From Brevibacillus porteri (GTDB lineage Bacteria; Bacillota; Bacilli; Brevibacillales; Brevibacillaceae), in the NCBI RefSeq assembly GCF_003013475.1, contig NZ_PXZO01000052.1, positions 62,001-126,000 on the forward strand: a stretch of 64,000 nucleotides of DNA, read 5' to 3'. Shown in pieces: positions 51,069-59,731 of the stretch. The notes beneath the pieces are model-generated. The model was not told the DNA's origin. It saw only the letters and a list, made by a program, of their open reading frames with translations, and made no database searches. The first letter of the stretch is position 1. The number at the start of each line of letters is the position of its first letter. The translations under genes and the position numbers were made by a program.

Positions 51069-51328
51069 TGTTCATTTCTCCTCTTTCGCATCAAGCCCGT
51101 GGATCGTGTGAGGAATAAAAAAACCTTCTCGCGTCAATCGGGAGAAGGTTGTCCATGTCAAAAAGACATTTGCGTCCAACGGATTCCTTCTGTCTCGGTC
51201 CACACAGGCTCTGAGCAGATTTTTGTCCTTACACGTATTGCTTTAAGATTACACGATAGATACAAAAATACTCCGGGAGTACCGTTCACGAGGTGATACA
51301 GCCTCCAAATTGGAGTATAGCAAATGAT
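51069..51328 (-). other. panB leader region (260 bases without a gene)
   Basis: On the minus strand it contains, in order, a hairpin that could end the birA transcript (ATACTCC...GGAGTAT followed by T's), a smaller stem with ATGTC/GACAT arms, and the terminator-like hairpin described separately. I found no T-box core (UGGNACC). Its length and the final hairpin suggest regulation of panBCD by a leader RNA; a pan-motif riboswitch candidate is the first thing to test. Confidence 0.4.
51115..51150 (-). terminator. Terminator-like hairpin in the panB leader
   Basis: AACCTTCTC-loop-GAGAAGGTT followed on the minus strand by seven T. It ends only about 46 bases before the panB start, leaving no room for a normal promoter between, so it is a candidate attenuator. 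Confidence 0.75.
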
Positions 51329-52312
51329 TTAATCATTTGCACGATAATTGACATCAGCCGAATAAACTTTGTGGATCTGTCCCGCCTGATCCTCGACCTT
51401 GAGTACGCCTTCCTCATCCAAGCCAACGGCACGACCTTCAAACTGTTGTGAAATCGTCTGGAGGGACACCCATTTGCCAATGGTGTACGAATGATCCTCC
51501 CACTCTTGTTTTACACGCTCGAAGCCAGCCTGCAAATAGTGATCGTACTCTTCTTCAAAAATTCGGCAGAGTCGTTGGATAAACGAAACGCGCTTGAGTG
51601 GCTCGCCAGATTCAATACGAAGCGAAGTCGCAATCTGTGCCAGTTCTGACGGGAAATCTGACTCGACACTGTTGGCATTGAGTCCTATTCCGATAACTAA
51701 ATAATTGACTCGATCAGATTCAGCATTTAGCTCTGTCAAAATCCCGCATACTTTTTTGTCGCCGATAAAAATATCATTCGGCCATTTGATTTTAACAGGC
51801 AACCCAGTCTCTTCCCGGATCGTTGTCGCTACAGCAACTGCCGTTAGCAATGTCATCTGGGGTGTCTTCGGTAACGGAATCGCAGGTCGAATGATCAAGC
51901 TCATCCAAATCCCCGTTCCTTTCGCAGAATGCCACGGGCGGCCGAGTCTGCCTTTCCCACCTGTTTGTAGCTCTGCCAGCACAATCGTACCTTCTACTGC
52001 CCCTTTTGCCGCAGCCTCGTGTGCGAGTGGCTGTGTAGATACCACCTCATCGTAAGCGATGACATTTTGACCGATCCGATTCGTTTCCAGGCCAGCCATG
52101 ATTTCTGCTGCTGACAAGCGATCAGGGGCAACCAGCAGGCGATACCCCGATTTTCGCACCGCCTCCACCTCGTAACCATCTCGGCGCAGCTCTTCGATAT
52201 GCTTCCAAACCGCCGTCCTAGAGCAACCGCATGTTTGGCTTAATTCTTCACCAGAGATGAAACTGCCCGGCTGGTCACGGAATGCCTGAAGGATGACTTG
52301 CTTAATGTTCAT
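51329..52312 (-). CDS. birA: Biotin-protein ligase/biotin repressor
   Basis: Bifunctional: attaches biotin to carboxylases and represses biotin genes. N-terminal helix-turn-helix (residues 1-60, with CSRTAVWKHIEELR), central ligase domain with the biotinyl-AMP loop GRLGRPWHSAKGT at about 120-132, KWPNDIFI, and a C-terminal SH3-like domain. 327 residues. ATG at 52312 follows GAGGTTG; the longer frame to 52414 is not used because its start overlaps cca coding sequence. It overlaps cca by 11 bases. The stop codon lies in the loop of a perfect palindrome. Confidence 0.93.
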   Translation of the reverse strand: MNIKQVILQAFRDQPGSFISGEELSQTCGCSRTAVWKHIEELRRDGYEVEAVRKSGYRLLVAPDRLSAAEIMAGLETNRIGQNVIAYDEVVSTQPLAHEAAAKGAVEGTIVLAELQTGGKGRLGRPWHSAKGTGIWMSLIIRPAIPLPKTPQMTLLTAVAVATTIREETGLPVKIKWPNDIFIGDKKVCGILTELNAESDRVNYLVIGIGLNANSVESDFPSELAQIATSLRIESGEPLKRVSFIQRLCRIFEEEYDHYLQAGFERVKQEWEDHSYTIGKWVSLQTISQQFEGRAVGLDEEGVLKVEDQAGQIHKVYSADVNYRAND

Positions 52313-53525
52313 CTTGTGCAACCTCTTTCTTTGCAACTTCGACGAGTGCTTCTGGTGTATTTGGTAAACCGTGCAGAGCCGTTTGTCTAAGCAACGATTC
52401 CAAGACGCGGACAATCCACTCGCCTGGCTTTTTCTGAATGGCTACTTGCAGGTCAAGCCCGGTGATTGCCAAATCCTTGATGGTTTTGACAGGCATGTTT
52501 TCGTATTGATCAAGGAGTGCTTGCATCGAAAACGATTGCCTCTCCTTCCACCAACACGCTTGCAATAAAAGGAAGAACTCGTTGCACGTGTCCAAACCGA
52601 CTTCAAGCAGCAGTGGCCCCCACTCAATCGGTTGAGGGGCATCCCATTGTGGCTGCAATCGCATCAGAAGTTCAACCAAACAACAAATTGCTTCTGTTTC
52701 GCGCTTGGACATTTTGAGGAATCGGCATACTTCACGCGATTGCACAGGTGAATAATTCGCCGCAAACAGTAGCAACGACCATTTTTGCGTCACGGTTTGC
52801 AAATGATGCAACCGCCAGACATGCTCATTTGAGAGGACGAACAGTTTTTCTACCTCAGGGGCATAAGCCATGAGTCTTGTTTCATTCAACAACTGACAAC
52901 CTACCTCTGGGGCTTTGCTGTCGAGCGTTTTATTCAGCTCTTCCCTTATGCGCTCCACAGCAATATGAGCTAACAAAGGCGCAGTCTGTTTCATAGCAAG
53001 CATAGTCTGGTCTTCTATCGCAAAACCTAACTGGGAAGCAAAGCGCACACCTCGTAAAAGCCGAAGGGCATCCTCCTGAAATCTCTCAAGCGGAATGCCT
53101 ACAGCCCGAACCAGCCGATGCTGCATATCCTCACGTCCACCGAACGGGTCGTGCAATACTTGATGACGATCCATCGCCATTGCGTTCATCGTAAAATCTC
53201 GTCGCTCCAGATCGAGCCGAAGTTCTGAAACGAACTGAACCTCAGCCGGTCGACGGTAATCTTCATATTTTCCTTCCGTCCGAAACGTGGTTACTTCGAA
53301 CATCTGCCCCTCGACTTTTACAGACACAGTACCGTGTTTCAGACCAGTCGGGACATGATCGGGAAACAATCGGATGACGTCGCCGGGATGGGCATTCGTA
53401 CATATATCTATATCATGAACAGGTCGTTGTAAAAGCCAATCTCGGACGCAACCACCCACATAGTAGGCTTCGAAGCCGTGTTCCTCTAATCTGTCAAGAA
53501 CACGCTTTGCCAATTCTATCGCCAA
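52302..53525 (-). CDS. cca: CCA tRNA nucleotidyltransferase
   Basis: Adds CCA to tRNA 3' ends. Class II tRNA nucleotidyltransferase: GGCVRDWLL and the metal-binding DIDI near residues 24-40, RRDFTMNAMAMD, and the neck sequence RLLRGVRFASQLGF. 407 residues. Starts ATG at 53525; overlaps birA by 11 bases downstream. In B. subtilis the same order birA-cca-bshA is seen. Confidence 0.93.
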   Translation of the reverse strand: MAIELAKRVLDRLEEHGFEAYYVGGCVRDWLLQRPVHDIDICTNAHPGDVIRLFPDHVPTGLKHGTVSVKVEGQMFEVTTFRTEGKYEDYRRPAEVQFVSELRLDLERRDFTMNAMAMDRHQVLHDPFGGREDMQHRLVRAVGIPLERFQEDALRLLRGVRFASQLGFAIEDQTMLAMKQTAPLLAHIAVERIREELNKTLDSKAPEVGCQLLNETRLMAYAPEVEKLFVLSNEHVWRLHHLQTVTQKWSLLLFAANYSPVQSREVCRFLKMSKRETEAICCLVELLMRLQPQWDAPQPIEWGPLLLEVGLDTCNEFFLLLQACWWKERQSFSMQALLDQYENMPVKTIKDLAITGLDLQVAIQKKPGEWIVRVLESLLRQTALHGLPNTPEALVEVAKKEVAQDEH

Positions 53526-53581
53526 TCCAATTCCCCCCTTTCTGGTTTGCTCCGCCTGATCTACACAAGGAGGCGTTTCTC

Positions 53582-53665
53582 ATGAGAGTTTTGTATGGGT
53601 TGTTCATTTTAATATCCAAGGTACATCAACTAGCCAAAAGCTCGATCTCACGTTCAAAAGCTTAG
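53582..53665 (+). CDS. Possible micro-ORF (27 residues) on the plus strand
   Basis: ATG behind AAGGAGG at eight bases, an ideal ribosome-binding site, followed by a hydrophobic segment (LYGLFILI) and a basic end (SKVHQLAKSSISRSKA). It lies between cca and bshA and overlaps the last 12 bases of bshA on the other strand. It is shorter than any automatic gene call and has no similarity support, so treat it as a candidate. Confidence 0.35.
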   Translation: MRVLYGLFILISKVHQLAKSSISRSKA

Positions 53666-54796
53666 GTTTTCCTCGGTTTTGCTTGCCAACAAGTTGGCGT
53701 AAAGTGCTTCATACTGAGAGGCAATCGTTTCGTGACAAAACGTTTTGCAGGATCGCTCGATGCTATTCGCGGAGAATTCGCGATATAGCTCTTCGTTTTG
53801 CAAGAGACGAATCGTTTCTTTCGCCATGCCTTCCACGTCCCCAATTGGGCGCAAGAAGCCGTTCACACCATCCAGGACGACCTCGGGCAAGCCGCCTGCC
53901 ACTGTAGCGACGACAGGCACACCGCAAGCCATTGCTTCCAATGCGACGAGTCCGAAGCTTTCCTTTTCTGATGGAAGCAGCATGATGTCTGCCATCGACA
54001 ATACCTCGGCGACATCTTCCTGCTTGCCGAGGAAGCAAACATCGTCGTTCAGACCGAGCTCAGCGATCAACTTACGGACCAGCCCCATTTCGGGACCTTC
54101 ACCAATGAGGATCAGTCTGGAAGGCATTTCTTCACGTACTCGCGAGAATATTTCAATCACATCTGGCACTCGTTTGACCGGACGGAAATTAGAAATGTGC
54201 ATAAGAATTTTTTCACCATTCGGTGCAAATACCTTTTTCAGCTTCGTAACCTCTTTTGGGTAATAACGCCGCTTGTCTACGAAGTTGTACACAGGGACAA
54301 TTTCTTTTTCAGTATGCAGCAGTTCTTTCGTTTGCCTGATCAAATCATTGGACACCGCTGTTACCAAATCGCTTCGCTCAATACCGAAGCGGATCATATC
54401 ACTCAAATTCGAGTCATAACCCAGAACAGTAATATCAGTCCCGTGCAAGGTGGTCACAATTTTCAAATGATCCCCTACCATTTGCTTCGCGAGAAACGCA
54501 CACAACGCATGTGGCACAGCATAATGCACATGTAATAAGTCCAGGTTTTCATTTTTCGCCACTTGCGCCATTCGGTTCGCCAAGGTCAAATCATAAGGTG
54601 GATATTTAAAAACATCATAGTTGTTCACTTCTACTTCATGATAAAAAATGTTCGGGTGAAACGCACCTAAGCGAAATGGCATTCCACCTGTGATGAAATG
54701 GACTTGATGTCCTCGCTCGGCCAATAGCTTGCCCAGCTCTGTGGCTACTACACCCGATCCGCCCAATGACGGATAGCAAGTAATCCCGATCTTCAT
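53654..54796 (-). CDS. bshA: N-acetyl-alpha-D-glucosaminyl L-malate synthase
   Basis: First step of bacillithiol synthesis: UDP-GlcNAc plus L-malate. GT4 glycosyltransferase fold; GGSGVVATELGKLLAERGH near the N terminus, the nucleotide site HISNFRPVKRVPDV, and the E-x7-E region ESFGLVALEAMACG. 380 residues. ATG at 54796 lies 16 bases after bshB1, so both bacillithiol genes share an operon. Confidence 0.93.
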   Translation of the reverse strand: MKIGITCYPSLGGSGVVATELGKLLAERGHQVHFITGGMPFRLGAFHPNIFYHEVEVNNYDVFKYPPYDLTLANRMAQVAKNENLDLLHVHYAVPHALCAFLAKQMVGDHLKIVTTLHGTDITVLGYDSNLSDMIRFGIERSDLVTAVSNDLIRQTKELLHTEKEIVPVYNFVDKRRYYPKEVTKLKKVFAPNGEKILMHISNFRPVKRVPDVIEIFSRVREEMPSRLILIGEGPEMGLVRKLIAELGLNDDVCFLGKQEDVAEVLSMADIMLLPSEKESFGLVALEAMACGVPVVATVAGGLPEVVLDGVNGFLRPIGDVEGMAKETIRLLQNEELYREFSANSIERSCKTFCHETIASQYEALYANLLASKTEENLSF

Positions 54797-54812
54797 ACAG
54801 TGTCACTCCTTC

Positions 54813-55508
54813 TCACAAGCTCTTTAATACATACGGAGCTGCACTGACAAATCCTTCTGCGTAGGCTACACCAGCCTGCTGACCAAACAGTCGCTCTCGA
54901 TACTCGACAGATTCCAGATACCCGTTGGTAAGCGGTGTTTGAACGCCACCTTCTTCTAGCTCAAACTGACTACGGTAGCAACGCAGCGCCTCCATTTTTT
55001 GCGGATAAACAGCGGTGATATCCACGACAACCTGAGGCGTGACAGTCGAATTAATGAAATAGTAAAGGAATTGCGAAGGTCGATAGGCAGGCACAGAAGG
55101 CTCTGGCAAATACTTACGGATGCCCGCATTAAACACCGCCTCTCGAACGATTCGACTTACACTTTCGTGATCTGGATGACGATCCGCGAAATAAGGCGCA
55201 AGCACAATGGCTGGACGAGTTTCGCGAATGAGCTTGCCGACACGTTCAATCGCACTTTCTCTGACTGCTTCCAAGCCACGATCAGGCAGGCCAAAGTTAT
55301 AGCGAGCAGCCACTCCCATCACTTGGTCAGCTGCTGTCGCTTCTTGCTGCCTTCTTTCAACCGTTCCATTCGAAGACAATTCAGCATAGGTCAAGTCGAG
55401 AATCCCCACGCGCTTTCCCTGTTTAGCGGCCAAGATCAGACTGCCTGCCGCACCGATCTCGACATCGTCAGGATGAGCGCCGATTGCCAAAATATCGAGT
55501 GAACTCAT
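54813..55508 (-). CDS. bshB1: Bacillithiol biosynthesis deacetylase BshB1
   Basis: Zinc-dependent deacetylase acting on GlcNAc-malate. The metal motif AHPDDVE is at residues 10-16, and the second site HPDHE lies about residues 111-115. 231 residues. Start ATG overlaps the stop of mgsA by four bases (ATGA type). Paired with bshA, which makes its substrate. Confidence 0.93.
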   Translation of the reverse strand: MSSLDILAIGAHPDDVEIGAAGSLILAAKQGKRVGILDLTYAELSSNGTVERRQQEATAADQVMGVAARYNFGLPDRGLEAVRESAIERVGKLIRETRPAIVLAPYFADRHPDHESVSRIVREAVFNAGIRKYLPEPSVPAYRPSQFLYYFINSTVTPQVVVDITAVYPQKMEALRCYRSQFELEEGGVQTPLTNGYLESVEYRERLFGQQAGVAYAEGFVSAAPYVLKSL

Positions 55509-55915
55509 GCTTCATTCTCCTCATGCACCACTTCACGCCAATCCAGTTGTCCCAGCTCCAAAGCCTTCAGCATGATTTCTGCCGAACCGAGATTGGTGGC
55601 AAACGGTATCTTGTGCACATCACACAGTCGAAGCAGTGCGATAATATCAGGCTCATGTGGTTGAGAGGTAAGCGGATCACGCAAAAAGATAATCAAATCC
55701 ATCTCATTGCGGGCGATCATCGCACCGATTTGTTGATCGCCTCCTAATGGCCCTGACAGAAATCGGGTTAGGGACAGCGACGTAGCTTCCATGATTCGCG
55801 ACCCAGTTGTTCCTGTGGCATACAGGTCATGTTTTGCCAAAATGGATTCATAGGCCATCGCTAGTTGCACAATCTGTTCTTTCATTCGATCATGGGCAAT
55901 CAATGCAATTTTCAA
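55505..55915 (-). CDS. mgsA: Methylglyoxal synthase
   Basis: Converts dihydroxyacetone phosphate to methylglyoxal. 136 residues with [10 protein letters not shown] at the start and the phosphate-binding GTTG and [13 protein letters not shown] segments, with the catalytic Asp in GDQ and FLRDPLT following. Methylglyoxal detoxification in these bacteria depends on bacillithiol, which fits its neighbours bshA and bshB1. 50 bases from dapB. Confidence 0.95.
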   Translation of the reverse strand: MKIALIAHDRMKEQIVQLAMAYESILAKHDLYATGTTGSRIMEATSLSLTRFLSGPLGGDQQIGAMIARNEMDLIIFLRDPLTSQPHEPDIIALLRLCDVHKIPFATNLGSAEIMLKALELGQLDWREVVHEENEA

Positions 55916-55965
55916 GAAAACCTCTCCCTTTATGGCTGGGTATCGTGTGTATGTTAATCAAACGT

Positions 55966-56718
55966 TTAATCAATCAGATGTTCCAATCCGTAAATCAATC
56001 CGTTCATATTCATTACGGCTTTAATGGCCATATTCACGCCTGGCATGAAAGATTCCCGGTTAATCGAATCATGGCGAATAGACAGCGTTTGGCCTGTTGC
56101 ACCAAACAAAACCTCCTGATGAGCAACCATACCTGGAAGACGGACACTGTGAATCCGGAATCCTTCGTAATCTGCTCCGCGAGCGCCTGGAATCGTTTCT
56201 ACCTCTTCAGGATGCCCTTGCTTGAGCTCTTCCCGAACGGCTGCAATCATCTCAGCGGTCTTCAAAGCAGTTCCGCTTGGCGCATCCAGCTTGCGGTCAT
56301 GATGCAACTCGATAATTTCCACATGCGGCATATATTTTGCTGCCATTGCGGAAAACTTCATACATAGAATCGCGCCGATCGCAAAATTCGGGGCAATGAT
56401 AGCACCCAGTCCCGCTTCTTTATAGCGCGCAGTCATCTCTTGCAGCTGTTCTGTTGTCAGGCCCGTAGTTCCGACAACTGGTCTCACACTACGAGCCAAA
56501 CAGAGCTCCATATGACGGTAAACCGTATGGGGTGTAGTAAAGTCGACCAGAACATCCGGCTTCATTTCGTCCAGTTGTTGATTGATTTTCTCTTCGCTCA
56601 CACGCGTATCCAGATTGCCAGTAAAAACAAGTGAGGTATCCTGCGCCAGCATTTTCACTACCTCTTGCCCCATTCGACCATTTGCGCCTGCAACTGCTAC
56701 ACGAATTTGTTTAGTCAT
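55966..56718 (-). CDS. dapB: 4-hydroxy-tetrahydrodipicolinate reductase
   Basis: NAD(P)H-dependent step in lysine and diaminopimelate synthesis. 250 residues: Rossmann GANGRMGQEVV at 10-20, substrate motif ELHHDRKLDAPSGTA, and the C-terminal SGMVAHQEV-like segment. Overlaps the MazG-like gene by eight bases. ATG at 56718. Confidence 0.95.
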   Translation of the reverse strand: MTKQIRVAVAGANGRMGQEVVKMLAQDTSLVFTGNLDTRVSEEKINQQLDEMKPDVLVDFTTPHTVYRHMELCLARSVRPVVGTTGLTTEQLQEMTARYKEAGLGAIIAPNFAIGAILCMKFSAMAAKYMPHVEIIELHHDRKLDAPSGTALKTAEMIAAVREELKQGHPEEVETIPGARGADYEGFRIHSVRLPGMVAHQEVLFGATGQTLSIRHDSINRESFMPGVNMAIKAVMNMNGLIYGLEHLID

Positions 56719-57058
56719 GCTGCTCGTTCTCCTCTATTCTCGTCCAGCGATCTTTATCGCGAGTATTAAACTTGTGCATAATACGATCAAACGCTTCCTG
56801 CAAATCGATTCCGAGCGAGTTTGCGAAACAAATCACGATGAAGAGTACGTCACCCAGCTCTTCCTCTACTGTTTTTTCGCCTTCGTCCTTTTTCTTCGGT
56901 TTTTCTCCATAAAAATGGTTGATCTCTCTGGCTAATTCCCCTACTTCTTCTGTCATTCTAGCCAGCATCGAAAGCGGAGAAAAATATCCTTCTTTAAATT
57001 GCGATATGTATTGATCAACTTCTTGCTGCATCTCTTGCATCGTCTTTTGCCGTTCCAT
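56711..57058 (-). CDS. MazG-like nucleotide pyrophosphohydrolase (YpjD)
   Basis: 115-residue all-alpha NTP pyrophosphatase. The metal-binding acidic motifs are present: EEVGELAREIN and EEELGDVLFIVICFAN, with EAFDR after them. Corresponds in position to B. subtilis ypjD just before dapB. Probably cleans up non-canonical NTPs. ATG at 57058, preceded by AGGAG on the minus strand; divergent from the YitT-type gene. Confidence 0.9.
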   Translation of the reverse strand: MERQKTMQEMQQEVDQYISQFKEGYFSPLSMLARMTEEVGELAREINHFYGEKPKKKDEGEKTVEEELGDVLFIVICFANSLGIDLQEAFDRIMHKFNTRDKDRWTRIEENEQHD

Positions 57059-57273
57059 CCGCCCACTCCTTTTTTCACAGTCTTCTCTCTTTCACCTATC
57101 GTACTAAAAAAGGCTTGGTTTGCCAAATCACAATACTTCGTCTTTCCAGCATATGGACAATCAAACGAGCGTTCATTTATAATGGCTTTCGGATAGCCCT
57201 CAGGTAACACAAGTATTACCTGCACATCATGTCCGGGGGGAAGCCATTCCTGATCCGGCGAACAGGAGGACAT

Positions 57274-58131
57274 ATGAAAATTCGTCTTGATAGTATCTTT
57301 GCCATTATCATCGGTTCTGCCATTATGGGATTTGGTATTAATGCGTTCAACATTCCCAACCATTTAGCTGAGGGCGGTATCACTGGTATCAGTATTTTGA
57401 TCAAGCTGTTAGTTCCATCTGTGGATCAGGGGGTCGTCTTCTTCGTCCTAAACGTACCGTTATTTTTTCTAGGCTGGAAAATTCTTGGACGAACTTCTTT
57501 TTTCTACACGATTTTGGGAACGGTTTCACTCTCCGTCTTCTTATCCTTGTTTGATGGAGTTCTTCCGCTTCAAATGAAGGATCGCTTGCTCGCCTCCCTC
57601 TATGCCGGGGTAGCTGTCGGAGTCGGTTTAGGGATTATTTTCCGTTACGGCGGGACCACTGGCGGAGTGGACATCATTGCCAGACTGCTTCAGAAATACA
57701 TGGGTATCAGTATGGGGAGGACGTTGTTTTTCGGAGACATCTTGGTCATTGGGGCATCTCTCGTCTATTTGAATCTGGAAAGCGCCATGTACACACTTGT
57801 CGTCGTCTTTATCGCAGCACGTGTCATCGACTTTTTCCAAGATGGGGCATATGCCGGCAAAGCACTGACGATCATTTCCAACGAAGCGGACAAGATTGCC
57901 AATCAAATCCTTGAATTCGGTCGTGGTGTTACCCTTTTAGCAGGAAAAGGCGCCTACTCTGGTGATGAAAAGAAAGTAATCTATGTGGTTATCAGCCGCA
58001 ACGAAGTGATGCGTTTTAAAAATATCGTGCAAGAAATTGACCCGCATGCCTTTGTCATCGTCAACGATGTTCATGAGGTACTCGGAGAAGGCTTTACTCT
58101 CGACGAAAACAAGAAACCGCTTCACGACTAG
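57274..58131 (+). CDS. YitT family membrane protein (YpjC-like)
   Basis: 285 residues: five to six transmembrane segments (about residues 5-27, 45-70, 75-95, 100-125 and 150-175) followed by a cytoplasmic DUF2179 domain (about 205-275) ending in the conserved VIVNDVHEVLGEGF. Start ATG at 57274 behind GGAGGA; the longer frame to 57229 covers that site. In B. subtilis the equivalent YpjC lies between ypjB and ypjD, as here. Transport or sensor role unknown. Confidence 0.88.
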   Translation: MKIRLDSIFAIIIGSAIMGFGINAFNIPNHLAEGGITGISILIKLLVPSVDQGVVFFVLNVPLFFLGWKILGRTSFFYTILGTVSLSVFLSLFDGVLPLQMKDRLLASLYAGVAVGVGLGIIFRYGGTTGGVDIIARLLQKYMGISMGRTLFFGDILVIGASLVYLNLESAMYTLVVVFIAARVIDFFQDGAYAGKALTIISNEADKIANQILEFGRGVTLLAGKGAYSGDEKKVIYVVISRNEVMRFKNIVQEIDPHAFVIVNDVHEVLGEGFTLDENKKPLHD

Positions 58132-58148
58132 CACGAAGCAGCACAACA

Positions 58149-58184
58149 AAAACCCTTGCCTTTTCGTACAGGCAAGGGTTTTTT
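58149..58184. terminator. Bidirectional terminator
   Basis: AACCCTTGCCT ... AGGCAAGGGTT with A and T runs on both sides, between convergent genes. Confidence 0.88.
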
Positions 58185-58191
58185 GCATCCA

Positions 58192-59007
58192 TTAAGTCGA
58201 ACGGATTTCTCCGTCATATTTCTTCCACGCCACATACGACAAGGCCATGATCAATGCAATCGAAATCGAGGCGAGAATGACAATTGGTGAATCTGGCCGC
58301 ATCATTAAACGAGCAAACGTACTCTTTTCTTCTCCCACAAAAGCCACTTGAAAAGAGGTGTTCAATTCTCGCAACGCCTCTCGTACTAGTTGCCAATCTA
58401 CCTGGCTGTTTCGCATCTCTTTGGATATGATATCGTACGCAACCGTAATCGAGGACATTTGCCCCTCTGGGAGCTGAATACTCATCCCCGGCTTAATGGC
58501 CAAAAATAATCGGTAATTCTCATCGAACTGTTCGCGAAACTGACTGAAATTCCGCTCAACAGCCGATAGCTGCAGGTTTTGGACCTGTGTTACGAGAGAA
58601 GGATAGTAGCTACGCCACATCGGCTGGTGATCATGCGTCAGAGCATCTATGGCGATACGGACCCGCGTCGCATGCCACAGCAATTGCTGTTCACTTGCGT
58701 TTGCGGAAGCAAAGCTTTGCTTGGCTGCCAGTATGGACTGTGTCACTGCATTCAGACTCTCAATTCGTATCGGATTGGGCAAATGCTGGTTCGGGAATCG
58801 TTCTGCCAGCTGTACAATGCGCTGCTCTGCCCCTTCAAGATCTCCCTTTTTTGCATACGTCAGTAACTCATGTGCAATTTGATCCAATGCGGCCAACTGC
58901 TTTTCTTCTATTGGTTGATTCAGCTTCGAGTACAAATTATGAATGGGCCACGACAAGAACAACCCGATCATGAGAAAGAATAATAAAAACCGGATGTTTT
59001 TCTTCAA
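58192..59007 (-). CDS. ypjB: Sporulation protein YpjB
   Basis: 271 residues: signal or anchor segment at residues 5-22, a long helical extracytoplasmic part, and a C-terminal membrane anchor (about 243-262, ILASISIALIMALSYVAW). Placement between ypjA and the YitT gene matches the B. subtilis order. Known only as sporulation-linked. Start is a TTG at 59007, preceded by GGGAAGGAGG. Shares strand with ypjA upstream. Confidence 0.85.
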   Translation of the reverse strand: MKKNIRFLLFFLMIGLFLSWPIHNLYSKLNQPIEEKQLAALDQIAHELLTYAKKGDLEGAEQRIVQLAERFPNQHLPNPIRIESLNAVTQSILAAKQSFASANASEQQLLWHATRVRIAIDALTHDHQPMWRSYYPSLVTQVQNLQLSAVERNFSQFREQFDENYRLFLAIKPGMSIQLPEGQMSSITVAYDIISKEMRNSQVDWQLVREALRELNTSFQVAFVGEEKSTFARLMMRPDSPIVILASISIALIMALSYVAWKKYDGEIRST

Positions 59008-59055
59008 CGCAAATAACCTCCTTCCCTAGTACAGCCTATGGAAAGGAGGACAAGA

Positions 59056-59655
59056 TTAGACCTTATTTGTCGTATACTTCATATTCACCCACCAGATCAC
59101 CGAGATCGAGATCAGACTGAGAAGAACCGTAAACAAACCAACGAAGCCTTCATACGGATCCAGTACACTCGGCAGCCACGGATGGATGTCCATGACGTAA
59201 TCGAGAAAATCATTATTTAGTGTCCACAGCGCAGCGATTCCCACCGGCAGAAGACTTAGCTTGTAAAAACGCGCATACAAAACAGATTCCACAGCCATGC
59301 CGGTGTGGGAAATGATTAGCATCACGTCTGTCCAACGCACTTCATTGCCCATCATCCAACCAGCCACGATAATGCAGACGGCCCAGACACCGTACTTAAA
59401 ATTGGTGATGCCAGCCAAAGCTTCCAGTACAGGAATGTGGCGACCCAACAAATAGGTAAGGAGTACAAGCGAAAAAAGTCCGCTACCTGTCGGGCTGTCC
59501 GGAACAAAAGGAATCAAATATGCTGGTGTCTCAGCTAATTGGTTACCGTACCAGATAAATCCATATATGGTTCCCAAAAAGTTGACGACGAACAGCGTCC
59601 AAAGAAACCACCTTTTGCCCAAAGATTGCCGAAACCACTCCCATATCCAGATCAT
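59056..59655 (-). CDS. ypjA: DUF1405 membrane protein YpjA
   Basis: 199 residues with five or six membrane segments (for example WFLWTLFVVNFLGTIYG and VWAVCIIVAGWMMG). Corresponds to B. subtilis YpjA by place directly after qcrC. No function known. A terminator separates it from qcrC upstream. Confidence 0.87.
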   Translation of the reverse strand: MIWIWEWFRQSLGKRWFLWTLFVVNFLGTIYGFIWYGNQLAETPAYLIPFVPDSPTGSGLFSLVLLTYLLGRHIPVLEALAGITNFKYGVWAVCIIVAGWMMGNEVRWTDVMLIISHTGMAVESVLYARFYKLSLLPVGIAALWTLNNDFLDYVMDIHPWLPSVLDPYEGFVGLFTVLLSLISISVIWWVNMKYTTNKV

Positions 59656-59688
59656 CTATAATCGTCTCCCGCTGTGTACGCCGCTAAC

Positions 59689-59722
59689 GAAAAAGCTGAC
59701 CGCATTACCAGCCAGCTTTTCC
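59689..59722 (-). terminator. Terminator of the qcrABC operon
   Basis: AAAAGCTG ... CAGCTTTT inverted repeat with T-rich end on the minus strand, 10 bases after the qcrC stop. Confidence 0.75.
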
Positions 59723-59731
59723 CCTATTAGC

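Noticed and set aside
51069-51328. T-box riboswitch upstream of panB
   Set aside because: Inspected for the UGGNACC core; only GTGGACC-like sequence lacking the N is present, and pan genes are not normal T-box targets.
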